A stretch of 64,000 bases of DNA. Origin: Aspergillus flavus (lineage: Eukaryota; Ascomycota; Eurotiomycetes; Eurotiales; Aspergillaceae). The position numbers were made by a program, and so were the translations under genes. Numbering within the stretch: position 1 is the stretch's first letter; the number at the start of each line of letters is the position of its first letter. Positions 60,298 to 64,000 of the stretch are shown here, piece after piece. The notes beneath the pieces were generated by a model. It did no database searches and was not told the origin of the DNA. It saw only the letters and a program-made list of their open reading frames with translations. The stretch covers positions 5,580,001 through 5,644,000 of the forward strand of contig NC_092406.1 of assembly GCF_009017415.1 (NCBI RefSeq). The letters are read 5' to 3'.

Positions 60298-62014
60298 CTA
60301 ATTATACTGCCTCGCATCTGATTTGGCTTTGCGACGAATCCAAACATGCAGAATCAGGAAGACAATCACCCCAACTGCCAACATGGCCGAAATCACAGCA
60401 AAGCCCATAATATATTTCGGGCTGTCCGAGTCTGGAAACAGATACTAATATAACGTTAGCAATAGCTTAGTCTGTGGATTGATAAGCAAATACATACGGA
60501 ACCATAGATCTGGGCTAGGTTCCCTAGCGCGTTCACCAGCGCTAGGCTGACACCTCTAACCTGCGGCTGCATATCTGCGAAGGCCGAGGAGGCATAGGCA
60601 AGTGTACCTCCATTGGTTGCCCACAAACCGGCTGCCATGAGGACAAGAAGAGCATATCGAGCACTATAGTTATATACCGCACAAACAGCGATCGAGCATA
60701 CAAGGGAGAATGTCAGCCAGGCAGCAATGACAACACCACGCCACAAAGGAATCTTGTCACTGAAATATGCTGTGATGCCAGTACAGACAAATGCTACTGC
60801 ATAGATGGGGATTGTAAGGAAGTTGATTCTCATGGTGGAGGCATCGCCGAAAAGACCCTTGACCAGAGTCGGGTAGAAGTAAGAAAGCGTGCTGGCACCA
60901 ACAATGACCTTAAGATCTGTCAGTATTGCGCAGGGCGAGAGAAAGGGTGAATCCAATTACCATGTATCCAATAACGAACATCCATGTCCGCCAGTCCTTC
61001 ATTGATGCCAGGATAGCCTGCCATGGACTCAATCGCTCGCCACCATCCGTCATGGCCGTGACATTGTCTGATTCCAATCTTGCAATGGCGACGTATCGCT
61101 CTCTTTCGGATAGACGCTTAGTTGTGGCGGGAAAATCAGGAAGTATAAAAAAACTTATTAATGCGAATCCTACAGTAGCAGCTCCCTCAACAATAAACAG
61201 CCATCGCCATCCCCTAATGCCGTGTGCGCCTTCTAGGCCACCGACAATACCGGCAGCTATCAATCCACCAAACGCACCGGACAATACGGCGGCGGAAATA
61301 TAGACACCAAATCGCTTCGATTGTTCGGTTTTCTTGTACCAGGAAGAGATAACAAGAAGTATGCCTGGTGCAAAACCAGACTCAACGCAACCTGTTGCGG
61401 TCAGTATATGGTCTTTTTATCAAAGCGCTTGATTGAATGGTCACAACATTCATACCTATCAACGTCCGTAATACAACGAGGTGCTTAAAGTCTTTCACGA
61501 CACCCATGACACATGTCAGCGTCCCCCAAATCACCATAATTCCGGGAAGGAACAAAGAGGGCCGTGTTCGACTGAGTATGAGGCTATGGAGATGACAGTA
61601 GGTTAGCATAAGGATTATCTGAGACAATGGATGGCTGCTTACTTGCTAGGAACCTCAAGGACAACGTATCCGATGAAAAAGACAACTAGACAAATCGAAT
61701 ACTGGTCTGATGTCAGGTTAAGGTCTTCCTGCATCCCTGAGATCTTTGCATTTCCGATGCTATGTGCAAATGGGTATTAGTGTAATATCTTTGCTCCCGA
61801 GGTCTGAAAAGGATACAACGCCGACATACTTTGTTCGATCCATGTACGACAGGAGATACATGATCCACATTGTAGGAAGGAGCATCAGGTCAACCTTTCG
61901 CACGAGGGCAGCCTCTTCCTCGGGTGAGTATGGTGGCACAGTCTCCTCGCCAACATCCTCGATTTCCTTTGAGGAAAGGTCTTCCTTACCCTCCACTTCC
62001 AGATGGCCTGCCAT
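60298..62014 (-). CDS. MFS transporter, Dal5/Tna1-type anion:cation symporter
   Basis: Six exons (62014-61830, 61759-61643, 61583-61456, 61391-60961, 60908-60498, 60444-60298) give 472 aa. The first helix holds LMLLPTMWIMYLLSYMDRTN, followed by IGNAKISGMQEDLNL, the ACS-family signature. Other landmarks are GYVVLEVPSN, LRTLIGCVESGFAPG, ISSWYKKTEQSKRFG, and GIRGWRWLFIVEGAATVGFA. About twelve membrane helices are present, with a cytosolic loop near residue 240. Members take up carboxylates, vitamins and sugar acids such as allantoate, nicotinate, tartrate or galactonate. The gene sits between the regulator and the dehydrogenase, and a galactonate- or sugar-acid-like substrate would fit the aldolase. 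The phases of all introns close. Confidence 0.92.
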
Positions 62015-62815
62015 TGAGAAGGTTGTATCGCACGGACAACCTTGAGAGTGAGGAAATCAGAGAAATGATGAACAGAAGGCAACACAACCAACAAACTGTT
62101 CTAGCTTTCTATGCCCTTGAAACTGGACGAGACAGTCGTGGCAACCCATCAACGGATATTTATACTTCCCTCAAGTATTAGACGTCGCATACCCAGGCCA
62201 ACCAGCTGTAGCAAAGTGCCGCAGTCAGGCCATCGACGAGCCCATGGGAACGCGACATCTTCCCGCACGATAGTCTGTGCCCTCGGCAACAATCTAACCC
62301 GGGATGCCTCTAACAGACTAAAGCGCTGCCTGAATCCACCTCCGCAAAACCGGTACGGCTTCCCCGCAAACTCTGTTCATGATTGGGACCTGAAAAGGGT
62401 TTGGTGGTTCTATCCGAAGGGTTGTGCCTCGCGACGAGGCAGATCGGACCCACCTCGGAAATGCCCCAGGATATGCTCATATCCGCCCTTGTTGTTGATC
62501 TGGGGTCGGCCAAAGCACCTGCATCCACGGCCATTTTGTCTCATGACGTCAAGACAGTAGCTTTAAGCAATTAAATGCTATTACTTAATGCTCCGTGAGC
62601 CGAGATGCCTGCCTCGAGCCGAAATCAAGGGCTATGACGCAGTTTTGCATCCCACCCTCGGGGCATGGCCGATAAGAGTTGACGTCGCTCAGAATAATCG
62701 GCAGTTACCTTCCCCTCCATTTCTCCATTTAAATATTGAAGGACCTGGACATCTCTACCAGTTCCCTCATCCATATATTTGTTTTTCTTCCAGATTCACC
62801 ATCACCATTGCCATC
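62015..62815. promoter_or_regulatory. Divergent promoter, MFS transporter / SDR
   Basis: 801 bp with no gene. Two CreA-type hexamers CTGGGG occur, at 62464-62469 (complement) and 62500-62505, 31 bp apart in opposite orientation. Paired CreA sites are typical of carbon-repressed fungal promoters; binding is inferred. Confidence 0.4.
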
Positions 62816-63796
62816 ATGCCTCCTGCCGCGACCGAGAATGTTCCAGCTCCGGCTCCAGCTGCAGCTGCAGCTCCTAAGCCTGAAGCACAGCCATATCTCA
62901 GCACGATGCCTTCTTCGGACTTCAGCTGGCAGATTACCCTCGCGAACAAAGTAATCGCAATTACGGGCGCCAACCGCGGAATCGGTTTGGGAATCGCGGA
63001 GGTCTGTCTCGCGAACTCGGCCAAGTTCGTATACTCTTTCGACCTGATGGAGCCTGGAGAGGACTTTGCGGAGCTCCAGAAGAGATACAGCAACTTCCGC
63101 TATATTCAAACTGATGTGACGAGCGAAGAAAGTATTGAGAATGCTATCAACAAAGTGATTGAGGAAACGGGTCGGATCGATGGCTTGGTGGCCAACGCTG
63201 GAATGACCAAGCATCAGCCTGCACTCAAGTTTGACCGTGAACAATTGGATAAACTCTTCAATCTCAATGTGAGTGTTCCCCTGCCACTAGTGCACGATGA
63301 TAGGCTAACAGGTATCAGGTTTTTGGTGCATACTTCTGCGCTCAAATTGTCGCACGCAAATTCATTGAGCTTGGCATCAAGGGGTCTATCGTCATGACTT
63401 CCAGTATGACTTCTTATCGACCAAATAGGGTGCGTATAGCTCGGTCCAGTCGCTTCAACGAAGGGCATCGCTAACCATTTCTTTCAGGCTGCCCCTTCTG
63501 CCCCTTACGGTGCGACCAAGGCCGCAGTCCGGAATATGTGTCACACACTGGCCATGGAGTGGAGCCAACATGGCATCCGCGTCAACAGCATTTCTCCCGG
63601 CTTCGTTCGTACCGCAATGACATACTACGTTGAGAAGTCTCCGGACTGGGATCTCAAGATGCAATACTACGGTGGTATGCCTCGTCTGGCCGACCCACGG
63701 GAGCTTGGTGGAGCGTACGTGTACCTCCTCAGCGACGCGAGCTCCTACACAACTGGTATTGATATCCCAATCGCTGGAATTGTGGGTGCGTGGTAA
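62816..63796 (+). CDS. Short-chain dehydrogenase/reductase, polyol dehydrogenase-like
   Basis: Three exons, 62816-63268, 63319-63429 and 63488-63796, give 290 aa. A Pro/Ala-rich N-terminal stretch precedes the Rossmann fold. The cofactor motif TGANRGIG (50-57), the NAG motif (GLVANAGM), the catalytic Ser region (SIVMTSSMTS) and YGATK (Tyr195, Lys199) are all intact. The C-terminal SISPGFVRT, then DASSYTTGIDIPIAGI fit classical SDRs, closest in feel to fungal Sou2/mannitol or L-xylulose reductases. It would interconvert a ketose and a polyol, or oxidise a sugar derivative, with NAD(P)H. It is divergent from the MFS transporter and completes the candidate cluster. The ATG at 62816 is used because the upstream frame lacks conserved sequence. 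Confidence 0.92.
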
Positions 63797-64000
63797 TGGT
63801 GCTATGGATGATCGTTAAGACGTGGGCTATGCATTATATATATCCGGTGAACCAGTATGGTTGGCGTTGTTTTTGCTTTATAGATTGTTCAGTTTTCCAA
63901 TGATAACCACTCGAGGCTTCCATATGTTTCCCATGCTGTAGACGGTATCACTGAATCTTCATGACCTACTCTTGACTGTCAGCGTTCAACACACTAGCAA
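63797..64000. other. 3' flank of the SDR gene, window end
   Basis: About 200 bp of downstream sequence, nothing recognised. The locus may continue outside the window. Confidence 0.6.

Overview
The window is nuclear DNA of a filamentous ascomycete, most likely Aspergillaceae (Aspergillus/Penicillium). Genes carry many short introns (about 45-115 bp, GT..AG, CTAAC/CTGAC branch sites). The gene set (Zn2Cys6 regulators, GcnE, CsnG, Rax1, HAM1-like protein, fused PurEK Ade2) and the cell-wall and secondary-metabolite families fit this. No prokaryotic, phage or CRISPR features are seen. Exon structures below were derived by hand from splice signals, reading-frame phase and family motifs; unless noted, phases close perfectly from ATG to stop.

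Layout. 0-10 kb: a GPI-anchored cell-wall protein, an unknown disordered PPxY protein, and a TPR/J-domain co-chaperone. 10-23 kb is the accessory part: a SLIP-GC-like large GTPase with frame breaks, a serine/threonine dehydratase, an AT-rich block, a broken GMC oxidoreductase and a broken acyltransferase of the isopenicillin-N-acyltransferase type. The last two converge on one truncation point. Next comes an intact divergent pair: a Dal5-type transporter and a TauD-type dioxygenase. 24-33 kb: Mediator subunit 19 and two Zn2Cys6 regulators. 35-56 kb is mostly housekeeping: HAM1-like protein, Ade2, PP4 regulatory subunit R2, Ccc2-type copper ATPase, COP9 subunit 7, Rax1-type RGS protein, GcnE acetyltransferase, Ost5 and Rad1. 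56-64 kb: class II aldolase, Zn2Cys6 regulator, MFS transporter and short-chain dehydrogenase, arranged like a small catabolic cluster for a sugar, polyol or sugar acid.

The most interesting material is the decayed island at 10.3-18.3 kb and the candidate four-gene catabolic cluster at 56.5-63.8 kb. The 20.7-23.1 kb transporter/dioxygenase pair beside the decayed island may be the surviving part of a larger accessory locus. No previously undescribed system could be demonstrated from sequence alone.
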